Assembly (NCBI GenBank): GCA_963920765.1 | Contig: OY987242.1 | Coordinates: 16,144,002 to 16,208,001, forward strand | DNA: 64,000 bases | Direction of reading: 5' to 3' | DNA from: Ulota crispa | Lineage: Eukaryota > Streptophyta > Bryopsida > Orthotrichales > Orthotrichaceae | Shown: positions 22,020 through 32,603 of the stretch, piece by piece | Layout: every line of letters begins with the position of its first letter | How positions within the stretch are numbered: position 1 is the stretch's first letter | Position numbers and translations under genes: made by a program | Notes under the pieces: model-generated | What the model was told of the DNA's origin: nothing | What the model saw: the letters and a program-made list of their open reading frames with translations, nothing else | Databases searched by the model: none

Positions 22020-22486
22020 GCTGCAGCAATCACGTTCGCCATGCGTGGCCGTGCCCTTGGCCGCGCCCTTGGCTGCCTCCACATCCACATCGACAAGCGT
22101 CGGCCTGCTTGCTCCTCCTCTCCTCCTTTTCTCCTCTTCACCTTCTCCTCCGCTTCTCCTTTTCTTCTCCTTTTCTTTCAACATTTCTTCTCCTTTTCTT
22201 CTCCTTTTCTTTCAACAATTCTTCTCCTTTCCATAAACTTTTCTTCTACTTTCCTCCGTGGCGGACGACTTCGAGCGGTTTCACGGCACCTATTCTTCAA
22301 CGGTCCCGATTCTCCACCTCCCACGCCCCAAGCCCCGCCTCTTGTCCAGTGGCACTCTTTCGTCTCTCGTCAGCCTTCAGCACCAGTGTTTGGGGACAAA
22401 CCTTCCTCTCACCGGCCAAGATCCCGCATCTCCCATTTCTCAACCGGTTTTTCCTATGGATTGGACTGCACGTTTCCTTATCTTTA
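22020..22486. other. GC-rich, pyrimidine-rich island in a gene desert
   Basis: A GC-rich start (CCGTGCCCTTGGCCGCGCCC) is followed by CT-rich repeats (CTTCTCCTTTTCTTTCAACA repeated, 22110-22250) and a moderately GC-rich stretch. Several + strand frames of 100-148 codons overlap in all three phases, which indicates composition rather than coding. The last 50 bases resemble 33088-33130. It may be a captured or decayed gene fragment. Confidence 0.4.
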
Positions 22487-22617
22487 GGGAATTGCTAAAG
22501 TCACCATACTTTTTGCTAAAGTCATCTCACGATTTGTTACATTTGTCACATTGCATTATGTTTAGGAGCTTTGTAAAGAAAAGAAGGGTGAATTTCATAT
22601 TTATCAAATGATTCTTT

Positions 22618-22776
22618 AGGACATCATTTCATGCTAGCTCGGTGACCGGTGAAGGCAAAAATAGTTGACCGATAATTGGTCAAATCGGGTATTGGTTTTC
22701 TAAAACTTGATCCGACTGATTATTGGTCGGTTATTTTTGCCTTCACTAGCCACTAGGCTAGCACAGAAGGACGCCC
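22618..22776. mobile_element. Hairpin MITE inside family B copy 2
   Basis: Arms of about 60 bp: GGTGAAGGCAAAAATAGTTG at the left pairs with GGTTATTTTTGCCTTCAC at the right, with outer GCTAGC pairs and a GGACGCC-type outer end as in family N. Confidence 0.65.
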
Positions 22777-23004
22777 TTAGTGATGATAATAAACTTACTC
22801 CACTCTTTCCCTTCTTTTTTTCCTTGGTCCATAATTATTTTCTTCTTTCATCTCTTTGTCCATCACTCCCTTTCTTCTTTCTTTTACTTGACCTAACTTC
22901 CATGACTTTGAGTATGTATAATCTTAGATAAGTACGTCCATCAAATTCATTAAATTGTCTTCCAATGAATATGATATTTGTCCTTCTTTTCTTCATAAAA
23001 CTCC

Positions 23005-23936
23005 TTAATCCCTAAAGAACTATTGTCCCTTCAAGGGACAAGTGGGAGTTTGGGCATGTACCTTTGGATAAGCTACTTTGTATGATTTTTTGAAACTTTT
23101 ATTGAAGGTGGAGAATTCAAAGATCTACGTGGGCATCTAATTTTTTCCTCATTCTGACAATTATTGAAGAAGTTACGCAAGAATTTCTGAAAAGTTGGGG
23201 AGGACTGCCCGCCTGGGCAGCCCAAAAACTTCTTTAATTTTCTTTTTAACTAAAATTTGAAATTGGTTCTGTAGATTTTTTTACAAGTGAGAAGCTTTGA
23301 ATCATTCAATTTCAATCAATGACATCAAAGTTATGAGGAGTTTTTGTTTACGGGTAGTTATGGATTCTCTACTCTAAAATAAACTTTGAAGTCCTTTATT
23401 TTATTCAATTTTCAATATTTTGGAAAAAAAATTGAACCAAAGGAAGTAGATTGTTTATCTTAACATTTTGACCATTAGGATTTTGCAATTTTCATTTTAA
23501 TAATTAAATTCTTAGCAATTTAGTGATTTAACTCATTCTCTACTTCTTTTTACTTACTAATTTTTCCCATGTGTTGTGTAGTTCCAATTGATTTGAAAAT
23601 TCTCCCACACATAGCTAATTTGATCTCCTACATAGGAAAAATAAAGCACAAAGTTGGGTAGAGCAATTATTTTCATGTAAGAATGGTCAAAGGCTTCTGA
23701 AATTTTGGGGCAGCATGAAAAAATACTTTTCTTTTCACTTTAGATGTAAATATCTCACTCATGTCCATCTAGAATGACCTGATTTTTTTCCACAAGTACC
23801 TAATCCAATTTAAGGCAAGATCCCATGGTTGGATTTCTCAAATTTTTTTTAAAAAAAATACCTTCTTACTAACCCCCAAAAGTGGCAATTTTGAGTGATT
23901 TTCACTGAAAAAATGGCTCAGTCCTTCAAGGGTTAA
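23005..23936. mobile_element. TTAA element, type C, copy 2
   Basis: 932 bp. Left end TTAATCCCTAAAGAACTATTG; right end AGTCCTTCAAGGGTTAA. Flanks ACTCC and CATGG rejoin as ACTCC-TAAA-CATGG in family B copy 1 (1361-1374), so one TTAA was gained on insertion. Confidence 0.88.
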
Positions 23937-24003
23937 CATGGTACGATGTGGTGGATTTAGCAAAAAGTGTGGTAGATTTAGCAAATAGTGTGGTAGATTA
24001 TCT

Positions 24004-24363
24004 ATGTTTGTAAATATAGTGCAGTATGCTATGATCAGTCTTTTGAAAGATCTGATCGGTTGTTTAGCCGGTAGTTCAAGTTTCAACCTGACTTCTGCCT
24101 ATACATTATTGGTCCACACGGCGCCCCTTGTCAGCAACTTCAGAGCCAACTTCGATGTCCATGGGTCGCTGCACCACTTTTTTGTATGTTTTTATTTCAT
24201 TTTAAACTTAATAATTCCCACGGCCCACGCCCACGGGCCTCTTCCATCTTCACCCCTTCCAGTGCACTCGGAGCCACAAAATGGCTTCTTTTGCGAAATT
24301 CTGGATGGATTGGAGCTTTTGAATGGGTTTGGAGTTGACAGGGGTGGAAAATTCCCTCATTGA
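24004..24363 (+). other. Open frame of 119 codons, unassigned
   Basis: ATG at 24004, immediately after the family B copy 2 end. The translation is hydrophobic in the middle (FVCFYFILNLIIP) and has no motif I know. Its first 100 bases resemble 33170-33230, which argues for repeat rather than gene. Coding is unlikely. Confidence 0.2.
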
Positions 24364-24662
24364 TGTTTCATTTGACTTATCTCCAAAAGAAGAAGACACT
24401 AGATTATCGGATCCCAATTAGCTTCTCCTCTTTTGGTATGTTTTGGAAACTTGCACTTCACTGCTCTCCTTATAGCTTTTAGCCATAACTACCACCTTTT
24501 CCCTAAAAGTTTGAGGGCCCCAAACTAAATGAGGCTCACGTGGGTCGGGTTTTGACCCCAATTTCGAAAGGTTGAATATGATATAGCAAATTAGCAATTT
24601 GAAATTTATGTCTATAACCGTGGACTATTGATACTCTGGTTATGGGTGTACAAGGAAGTTTA

Positions 24663-25071
24663 GGGAATTGATATGTGTACCACACCCTTTCAATTACTGT
24701 ACCACACCTCCAAAGTAAATTTTAGATTTTTACCATCAAAAATTGAATTTGAGAATTTGAAATTCAAATTTGGACTTAGAGATCATGATTTAGTCTAAAC
24801 CACAGAAAAAGTTGCAATGCAACAGCACCCAATGAAAAAATTTATCTTTTTTATAAACAAAAGTAAAAGTAACATTTTTCTCCCTAACTAAACTTTCTCA
24901 TTGGATGTTGTTGAATTGCAACTTTTTTTGTGGTTCTAGATTAAATGATGATCTCTAAGTCCACATCTGCCTTCCAAATTCTCAAATTCAACTTTTTGAT
25001 GATAGAAATCTAAAATTTACTCTAGGATGTGGTACAGTAATTGAAAAGGTGTGGTACACATATCAATTCCC
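24663..25071. mobile_element. Fold-back MITE family E, copy 2
   Basis: 409 bp, GGGAATTGATATGTGTACC to CATATCAATTCCC. The duplication GAAGTTTA flanks both sides (24655-24662 and 25073-25080), with 8 of 9 positions equal if one more base is counted. Confidence 0.9.
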
Positions 25072-25080
25072 AGAAGTTTA

Positions 25081-25751
25081 ATGTACATTATGATGTCCTA
25101 CATTATAATGTACACTCTTGATACAAATCTCAAACCTTGAAGCTTATTTGTATTTAACATGCTATATTTTCAATTGTTCTAAAAATAATTATAACGTACG
25201 GTTTCAAAATTCACAATTTTTATTGAGAATTTGAGTACATGTTGAGAGTACGTAAGTTTGCCTTTGAGGAGTAGTGAAAACAATTATTCATATTTAGTGG
25301 AGAGTAAGGAGAGGTTCACAATTGTATGTCTCAACTCTAAGTCTCACTTTCCATTTAAATTTAAGAATATGATTGGTGTAGAGTTAAAAGTTGGAACTTG
25401 GCAATTCACATCACATCTCAAGTCTTAGGTCTAGGTTCATTGCATTTTGCCTACATGGTAGCATTTTTTAGAAGTTTTGGTGTCAAAAAAGGTGGGACCA
25501 TGTACTCCTTTTTCTCCTTCAAAACATCTTCATCCCCATTAAAAGCACTAGGACTACGGAGACTTTTGGATGAAATAGGAGCAATTAATGCATGAACCTA
25601 CCAAAATATTCTCCTTGACATATCAAAAATTGCCACATTGTATAGCAACTCCTTCAAATACTACTTTTCTTTGAACAATCAATAGGTTGAATAAGCAACA
25701 ATGTGAAACAGAAGGTGTATTGTTGGTTGAAAGTTGTTTCACTTAGTTAGA
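25081..25751. other. Unassigned spacer
   Basis: No gene motif. The frame at 25398-25595 on the + strand has no recognised feature. Confidence 0.35.
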
Positions 25752-26032
25752 AACGCCATATTCATGAAATTGGAAAAATCAGATTCCCAAGTTCGGCAAG
25801 TTGTACTTCACCTTAAACCCAATGTTTCTCCTTTGGCGTTTAAACGCCTGATTCAAAGGTATCAAATTTGGTTTGAGCCACTGAGTTTTTGTCCCTCATA
25901 AATTCCTCCTCCCAGGTGAGATCACGAGTACCAAAAAATTGCTCAAATCTAGAGCTTGGTTTAAGGTGATCATCTTAAACGTAGTTTATTCCCAAAATTG
26001 GGGTTTATTCCCAAATTAACAAATATGGCATT
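25752..26032. mobile_element. Family J repeat, uninterrupted copy
   Basis: About 280 bp with ends AAACGCCATATTCATGAAATT and TTAACAAATATGGCATTT. Contains CACCTTAAACCC and GGCGTTTAAACGCC, the two TTAA sites that carry insertions in other copies (35936 and 20947). It is therefore an internal reference for empty sites. Confidence 0.75.
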
Positions 26033-26057
26033 TAGACAGGTGGGAGAAATTCTACCT

Positions 26058-26331
26058 TGAATACTGCTTTTAGATTGCCCCACACCAATTTCTCAACATT
26101 TCCATTGTATAAATACTTGTTGTTACTACAATGATAAGTTTTTTCAATAATTATTACAATGTACAGTTTTAAAAAAACCTAGCAACAACAACAAAGCTGC
26201 AAGAAAAAAATACTATTGACTTTCAAGTTGTAAACAATGTGAGGGCCTAATATCTTGATAGGTGCATACTCCTCCAAGTGGCCAAGCCATGATCATGAGG
26301 TAACTTTTGGCAACAATCTAAATGCAATATT
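26058..26331. mobile_element. Fold-back MITE family P, copy 4
   Basis: Starts TTGAATACTGCTTTTAGATTG and ends CAACAATCTAAATGCAATATT. Shares TAGCAACAACAACAA with copy 1. Confidence 0.55.
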
Positions 26332-26479
26332 TAGAGCTGAGCTGTCAGTAGAGGTCGGCTCAAAATGCTCTAAAAACCCAACAAAACCCAACCGAAACAT
26401 AAGGTCCAGCATTCAGGTGGGACTTGCAGAAATGGGACGTAGTGTGAACTGCTCCTTAGAGGATATCGGGCAAAGAATC

Positions 26480-27219
26480 TTAACCCCTCAAGGTCCAAGT
26501 AGCGTTTTTTGGGCTGTGTAGTGACTTTGGGCAGGCCACTACAAATGGGTTTTGAATTCTTTTTTAATTTTGTTTTCACACATGAAGTATCTAAGGAGTA
26601 GCTTGAAGGCCCAACAATTTTCATAACTTTGGACTATATGGTTCAAAAGTTATTGCATGATTTGTTGTTTTCTTAGCTCGTCAGGGCACCCCGGGCAGCT
26701 CAAAAACTTCTTTAAAAATTATATTCCAAGTTTTTTTTAAATTTTAAATTGGTTTTTTAGATTTACATGTAGGTGGGAAGCTTTGAATCATTCAATTTCC
26801 ATTAATGAGATGAAAGTTATGAGAAGTTTTAGTTTGCGGGTAGGTAGACTCCACACCTACCCGCAAACTAAAACTTCTCATAACTTTCATCTCATTAATG
26901 GAAATTGAATGATTCAAAGCTTCCCACCTATATGTAGATCTAAAGAACCAATTTAAAATTAATAAAAATTTGAAATGCAATTTTTAAAGAATTTTTTGAA
27001 CTGCCCCGGCTGCCCTAATGAGCAAAGAAAACAACAAATCATGCAATAACTTTTGAACCATGTAGTCCAAAGTTATGAAAATTGTTGGGCCTTAAAGCTA
27101 CTCCTTGGATACTTCATGTGTGAAAATTTAAAAAAAAACAAATTCAAAGCCCGTTTGTAATGGCCTGCCCAAAATCACTACACAGCTCAAAAATCGCTGC
27201 TTGGGTGTTGAGGGATTAA
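26480..27219. mobile_element. TTAA element, type C fold-back dimer
   Basis: 740 bp between TTAACCCCTCAAGGTCC and GTGTTGAGGGATTAA. The two halves are near-perfect inverted copies of the left half of a type C element, meeting at about 26852 (GCGGGTAGGTAG / CACACCTACCCGC). Each arm is about 365 bp. A transcript would form one long double-stranded hairpin. Confidence 0.85.
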
Positions 27220-27566
27220 ACGTAGGGCTGGTTATTGTAACTAGCCCGTCACAGTTTTCTCTATAGTAGCGGTAAGCACACACCCTATAATATTGTTTCC
27301 TAAAGTTCCAAAAGTCAATTGTGCATGACTGCATGCAGTGCATGGTGCCCTATTAAAAATTGCAAGAAGGGCAGTTTGGGACCTAATTCCATGTCTCTGT
27401 ATCTTTTCACAATTTGGGTTACTTAAAAATATGAGTGCATCTAATGAGATATTTTTTTGCATTCCATGATGGATCATGTGTTTATGATCACTTCTGAAAA
27501 CAAATTGAATGAAAAACAAATTTTTTTTCTTCTGTAAATTAGAATCTTTTTTCAGAGCATGCAACG

Positions 27567-28757
27567 CCATATTCAATAACTTGGGAAAAACAAAGGTACC
27601 ATTTTGTACTCCACCTCAATCCAAAATACTCACCTCAAACCAGATTCAAAAGTATCAAGTTCAGTCTAAGCCACTAAGATTTTTTCCCTCCCAAATTCCT
27701 CCTCTTAGGTGAGGACATGTGTACCAAAAAAATAGCTGGAGCTTGGTTTGGGGCATGCTTTGGGATAATCACCCCAAACCTTTAAAAGTCCCAAAATGAC
27801 CATTTTGGCCCAATTTAGCCCCTAAAGGACCAAGCCATTTTTTTCTGCAAAAAACACAAAAAACTGCCGCTTTTGGGAAGCAAGTACAATGGTAAGAAAA
27901 AAAGTTTTTTACAAGAATTTAACTATAACATCTTACATTAAACTACAAAAGGTACAAGTGGTAAAAAAATCAGCTCAATCTACACCAAAATTAGTGAGAT
28001 ATTTACATTTGAACTGCAAAAAAAAATTCTTTTTTGCTGCTGCCCAGAAATTTCAGAAGGCTTTGACCACTCTTAGATTAAAAAAATTTCTGTACACAAA
28101 GTTGAGGTTTATTTTTCCCATGTAGGAGATCAAGTTAGGTATGTGTGGGAGAATTTTCAAATCAATTGGAACTATACAACACATGGGAAAAAATAGTAAG
28201 TAAAAAGAAGTAGAGAATGAGTCAAAACACTAAATTGTTAAGAACTTAATTATTAAAATGAAAAATGCAATCTCAATTGTCATAATGTTGTGATAAACAA
28301 TCTATATCCTTTGGTTTTGATTTTTTTCCAAAATATTGAAAATCGAGTAAAAGAAAGGACTTCAACGTTTATTTTAGAGTAGAGAATCTAAAACTGCCCG
28401 CAAACAAAAACTCCTTGTAACTTTCATTTCATCTATCAAAATTGAATGTTTCAAAGCTCCCCACGTCTATATAAGTCTAAAGAACCTATTTCAGATTTTT
28501 ATTTGAATAAAATGAAAATTTTAAAGAAGTTTTTGGCTACCCAAGGAGCAGCATTTTCCAGATTTTCATGCATAACTTCTTCAATAAATGTTAAAATGAA
28601 GAAAAAGTTACATTCCCCACATAGATTTTTGAATCCTCGCCTTTAATGAAAGTTTCAAAAAATCATGCAAATTAGTTTAGCCATAGGTACATGCCCGAAA
28701 TCCCAATTGTCCCCCGAACGGACAATGGTCCTTTAGGGTTAATGAATATGACAATGT
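27567..28757. mobile_element. Family J repeat, nested and itself interrupted
   Basis: Left end CGCCATATTCAATAACTTGGG; right end TTAATGAATATGACAATGTG. The type C element sits in the TTAA-like site of its right end. Confidence 0.7.
27815..28742. mobile_element. TTAA element, type C, copy 3 (inverted)
   Basis: 928 bp, left end TTAGCCCCTAAAGGACCAAGC, right end GGTCCTTTAGGGTTAA. The left target copy has one change (TTAG). It is the innermost of three nested elements. Confidence 0.82.
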
Positions 28758-28948
28758 GCGGACGTTTTTTGTCTGCCTGGACATTTAGGGGTTAAACTGA
28801 TTACACGGTCGTAGGGTGCATCTTTTGAGGGTCTTTAGCTATTCAGCTGCTGACAGCACTGCGCGAAAGCACTTTGTTGAAGATATGGGTTTGTGACAAA
28901 TGCCAATGACGCTGACCCTTGAAGTTCAATCTCCAATTTACTAAAGTG

Positions 28949-29340
28949 GAAGCACCCATATCCAATAACTTAAGAGATTTTGTAGAAATCTACAAAGAGT
29001 TTGAGGCAAAAAATGTTTTCCCCAAGTAGGAAGATAAGAAATATTGGGATTGCAGTTTTTTCATAATTTTATTTGCAAAATTGAAATTATTGTGAATTTA
29101 GGGAGTCAAAAAGTGTTCCACACCCATTGCCTATATCTAGATGTATACAATTCTGATACTAGCCAAGCTAACTTTAGCTCATTACTTCCTACCTCACTTT
29201 GGGACATGTGGCATGACTTTAGTAGCTCCAATCTTGAAAAAGTCAAAAAAATGCATTCCAAAGCACCTATCTTTGCTCATGGTGGAAATAGCATCCCCTA
29301 CTAGTTGGGAATGGGGCATTGGCAATGGGTGCTTCCACCT
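28949..29340. mobile_element. MITE with TGGAAGCACCCAT ends
   Basis: About 390 bp. GTGGAAGCACCCATATCCAAT at the left pairs with ATTGGCAATGGGTGCTTCCAC at the right. Only about 22 bp pair; the interior frames are not supported as genes. Confidence 0.6.
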
Positions 29341-29699
29341 TACTCGAAGTTCAATTTTTTTTTGGCAACAATTTTGAAAGATTTCTCTTGATGAATTTCT
29401 TTCCCTCTGGCTAATCTCCAATGTTGAGGGGACAACAAAGCATTCATTAGGGGGTTTCAAACATAAAATCTGGCCTTCAAACTTCTCACCTCACAAGATC
29501 TCCTCTCACTAGTGAATTGATTTCTTTTCCTTGCACACGCAAAGTTTGAGACACCCATGAGATTGCGGAAATTTCTATGAAATAAGTTTTGAGATTTAAG
29601 GACACAGGTGAATGAGCCCCACAAAGCCACAAAAGTGAGTTTATGAAATTCACTCCTTACGTGAATCACGTTAGGAGTGAAGTCCAAAAGTGAGCCACC

Positions 29700-29826
29700 T
29701 CACAATTCACTAGTGAATTCACAGAGGTCACAGAGGTGAATGCAAAGAGGTGAATTCACAAAGGTGAATTCAGAGAGGTGAATTCACAAAGATGAATTCA
29801 TAGAAGTGAATTCACAGAGGTAAATC
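29700..29826. repeat. 16-bp GTGAATTCACA-type tandem repeat
   Basis: About eight diverged copies of AGGTGAATTCACAAAG, each containing the palindrome GTGAATTCAC or a variant. The tract lies about 0.5 kb upstream of the ACT-domain gene. Confidence 0.85.
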
Positions 29827-30319
29827 GCAACATGAGTCACCTGAAAAAGTTGATGTTGAAGCCCTCTATTAACCAGAAATAAAAACCGAACTTCCAACCC
29901 CAGCATTCGAGAAAGGTTCCCTTTTCCTGCATAATTAGTCTGAAATCCAGCGAAACGTATCAGTGTTCGATTTGTCGGTGACAGAAAACAGTTCTAAAAA
30001 ACGGGGAGAAAAGTAACGAGCTAGAGTCAAACAAACACCCGTACGCGTGTTTCTGACCGTGGAACCAAATTAAATCCCGGAGAAAAAAGTGGATGTTGTT
30101 TGTTTTTCATGGTGTCCCATGCGTAACATGCAGGGGCGCTCTTTTGGTGATACTCGATAGTCGGATACTAATGGCTGTTGCCATTTCGGGACTGCAAGAT
30201 CTGCACGCCTGGTGTCTATAAGCTCAGAATGAGCCATTTGTAGCAAGTCCGGCTCCTGCTCCTTTGAATCAGCAGTCACCGAGATTGCAACTGCTGCGGC
30301 TTTCTTCTTCGTCGTCACC
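29827..30319 (+). promoter_or_regulatory. Probable promoter and 5' leader of the ACT-domain gene
   Basis: The stretch is more GC-balanced than its surroundings. In the reading frame of the gene a TGA stop lies near 30230 and there is no ATG between it and 30320, which fixes the start. The start context ACCATGG is strong. The open frame on the - strand (30070-30321) is taken to be a shadow. No TATA box could be assigned with confidence. Confidence 0.4.
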
Positions 30320-32603
30320 ATGGGTGCTGCTGTTGCAACCCGTGAGCGTGGACCGGAGCTGCAAGAGACACTCTTGCGATATGAAACCGGTGCTGGTGAC
30401 TACTTAGATTGGTCGACCTTAGAGATGTCGGATTCCGAGAGCGGTAGCAGCTCCTCCACTACTATCAAATCTAACGTCGCTGTGGACGAGCCAGACGTTT
30501 CAAATCGAACTCACGGCGTTGCAAACTCGTCTTTGGAATCTAGACAGACGACGTCGGAGACGCTTGATGAGTTACGAGCAGTTCTTCTAGATAATACCAC
30601 CTGCAGGGTAAGCATGTAATAATCCCTGCTTCATAACGTCCTGTTAGCCTGTGGTTGCTATTAGTTCCCAAGATTTCTTCGCTTGAAGTCTGACTTCGGG
30701 ATTGCTTTAGTTTCTGATACTGACTGAAGCTTACACTACAAGAGAAGCATGCAATAAACGACTAGGTCGCAACAACTGAAACAATTATACAACAAATAAA
30801 CGACTAGGTCACAACAACTGAAACGATTATACAACAACTAAGTATGCAACAATTATAAAATGACGCAATACATTTGTGCAGTTATTATGACTTATTGTAT
30901 ATTTTTCTTCTGGTGTTATTTCTGATGGACTGGAACTTTGAGTAGTGGTCTTCATTCAGGTACAGTTCGGTGACGTTTGTGTTTAGATTAATACCGAGCT
31001 CATCCGATGTACAGTCAAGTGTGTGTCTGGACTTGATGATGTTGTTCTGTTGGTGCAGAACAAAGAAAGAACGACTACGGTTGAGGATGTGTACCACTAC
31101 ATTGCAACGTTACAACGACAAGTGGAAGTCCTGAAAGCTGAGCTCCTGGATGTCGATGCTTCGTTGAATTCTGCCCAAACCCGGCCTGATGATGAGCTTT
31201 ACTACTGTGAAGCTCAATGGACAGCGTCGTGTCACCGCGGAGAGCCTCGGGTGAGTTCCACTTGCTAAGGTAGTAACGGTTTGCTCAAATTGCGACCCCT
31301 GTCACACAAAGCTTTCCATAAGTTCCCAAGAACGGTAATGTAGTGCCCCTGGAATGGACCTCTTTAAATCATAAAAGAAAAGGTGTTAGTATTCTCCTGC
31401 AAGAGACAATCATACTCCTTGATTTCACTTCAACTTTTCATAAGTTACAAGAAATAGTTTATGGAAGATCTAGAGTGTCAATAATAGGTGTATACTACTA
31501 CATAAAATTTTGAAAATTTATCAACAATTCAATAATGCTTCAAAAAATATGAAAAAAATTGTGTTACATTTGGCATCTATTTCTCTTTATCTGAGACAAA
31601 AAAACTTGAAAAGCTCATAAAAATCCAGACCGGCTCTAAATTGACGATTTTAGAGCATATTAGCTTAGTTTAGTTCAGGCTGAGAATGCGCGGTCTGTTG
31701 CAGTCGATCATTGGGAATTGGGATGATTAGTAAGAGTCGTACTAGATCTGGATGGAATGATCCCCTCTGATTTCAGTTGCTTGATAAGACGTGCAGGTGG
31801 ACGTGGTGAAACGGCATGGACTCTTGGAGGTAAGGATTGTGTGTGCCAATCGGCCTGGGCTTCTGGTGGATATCATGCAAGCAATTGAGTCTACAGGTCT
31901 TACCATCCTGCACACCAGCATCGCTCGCCACGACGAAGTCGTGATCGAGTATTTGAACCTCGAGGTAAACGAACGGTATCACTCACTCACAACTTTGGTA
32001 TTCAAACGGTATTGATTAACTTGGGAAAAGCTACCGATTTTAAGACTTCTGAATTGTTCACTTTTTAGAGTTATTTTTGGTGGTTTAGAGTGAATTTTAT
32101 GATGTTTCTTTCAAAATCTTACAATAGTGATGAAATCTTTAAGGAATTATCAAAAACTCATTTTAAATCACCAAATTATTCTCACAAATGCAAAATCCAG
32201 TATCCTCAAACACAGCAAACTTTTGTTAATTTCCCTCCGTCAGTTTCAGGAATTCTTCAAATTTTCTTTCTGAGCGGTTAAACATTTATGACTATTTCTT
32301 CTGTAATTTTTCCCTCCGTCACATTTCCCTGTTAGTACACAGGGAATTCATATGCAAATCCATACAAGACAATTGACGAAAGTTTGCTGTGAGAATCCCT
32401 TTTGGGAAAGACCTTTTCCCGAATTAACGAATATCATGTGGCACACTATAATAAAAACTTCAATTTTCTGAAGTTGTTGAAATGCGCAGCTGAACGAGGA
32501 GACAGAAGAAGCAGAAGGAGAAGATGAGAGAGTGAAGACGATGCTTTTACGTGCCATCCACCTGTCAAGTAGCAATTGGCTCTCCTCTTCCCCGACCCTT
32601 TAA
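30320..32603 (+). CDS. ACT-like domain protein with partial HLH, lacking a basic region
   Basis: Four exons, 30320-30607, 31059-31250, 31797-31964 and 32490-32603, all in phase 0: 762 nt, 253 residues plus TAA. Residues 1-96 are acidic and serine-rich. Residues 97-125 (TVEDVYHYIATLQRQVEVLK) resemble helix 2 and the start of the zipper of plant bHLH factors. Residues 161-216 are an ACT-like fold of the bHLH-linked type, with the hallmark CANRPGLLVDIMQAIESTGL. In plants this fold follows the HLH in many bHLH regulators and mediates dimerisation. The usual basic region (H-E-R residues) and a convincing helix 1 are absent, so I infer a nuclear partner or inhibitor of a bHLH factor, not a DNA binder. 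The acidic C-terminus (EETEEAEGEDER) is unusual. Introns 2 and 3 carry repeats. The structure is strong, the role inferred. Confidence 0.85.
31265..31668. mobile_element. MITE family G, copy 2, in intron 2
   Basis: Left end AAGGTAGTAACGGTTTGCTC, right end TTTTAGAGCATATTAGCTTAG. Aligns with 45944-46349 along its length. It begins 14 bases after the splice donor at 31251. Confidence 0.7.
32213..32360. repeat. Dispersed repeat O, copy 1, in intron 3
   Basis: Contains TTAATTTCCCTCCGTCAG and GTACACAGGGAATTCATATG. The reverse complement occurs at 42430-42597 in the first intron of the membrane-protein gene. Confidence 0.75.

Larger units (their letters stand above)
22487..24000. mobile_element. 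Family B element, copy 2, split by a TTAA element
   Basis: Left end GGAATTGCTAAAGTCACC and right end GGTGGATTTAGC / GTGGTAGATTTAGC mirror each other as in copy 1. Without the 932-bp insertion its length is about 580 bp, close to copy 1. It also contains the 160-bp hairpin at 22618-22776. Confidence 0.75.
27216..28798. mobile_element. TTAA element, type 2, copy 4, interrupted
   Basis: Starts at the TTAA shared with the fold-back dimer (TTAAACGTAGGGCTGG) and resumes after about 28757 (CGGACGTTTTTTGTCTGCC) to end CATTTAGGGGTTAA. About 1.2 kb of family J, itself carrying a type C element, lies inside it. Removing these gives about 390 bp, the family length. Confidence 0.75.

Noticed and set aside
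22041-22611. Overlapping + strand frames of 117-148 codons
   Set aside because: All three phases are open at once over CT-rich repeats, which is a compositional effect; no domain is recognised.
30070-30321. 83-codon frame on the - strand opposite the ACT-domain gene start
   Set aside because: It overlaps the 5' leader of a well supported gene and has no recognisable motif.
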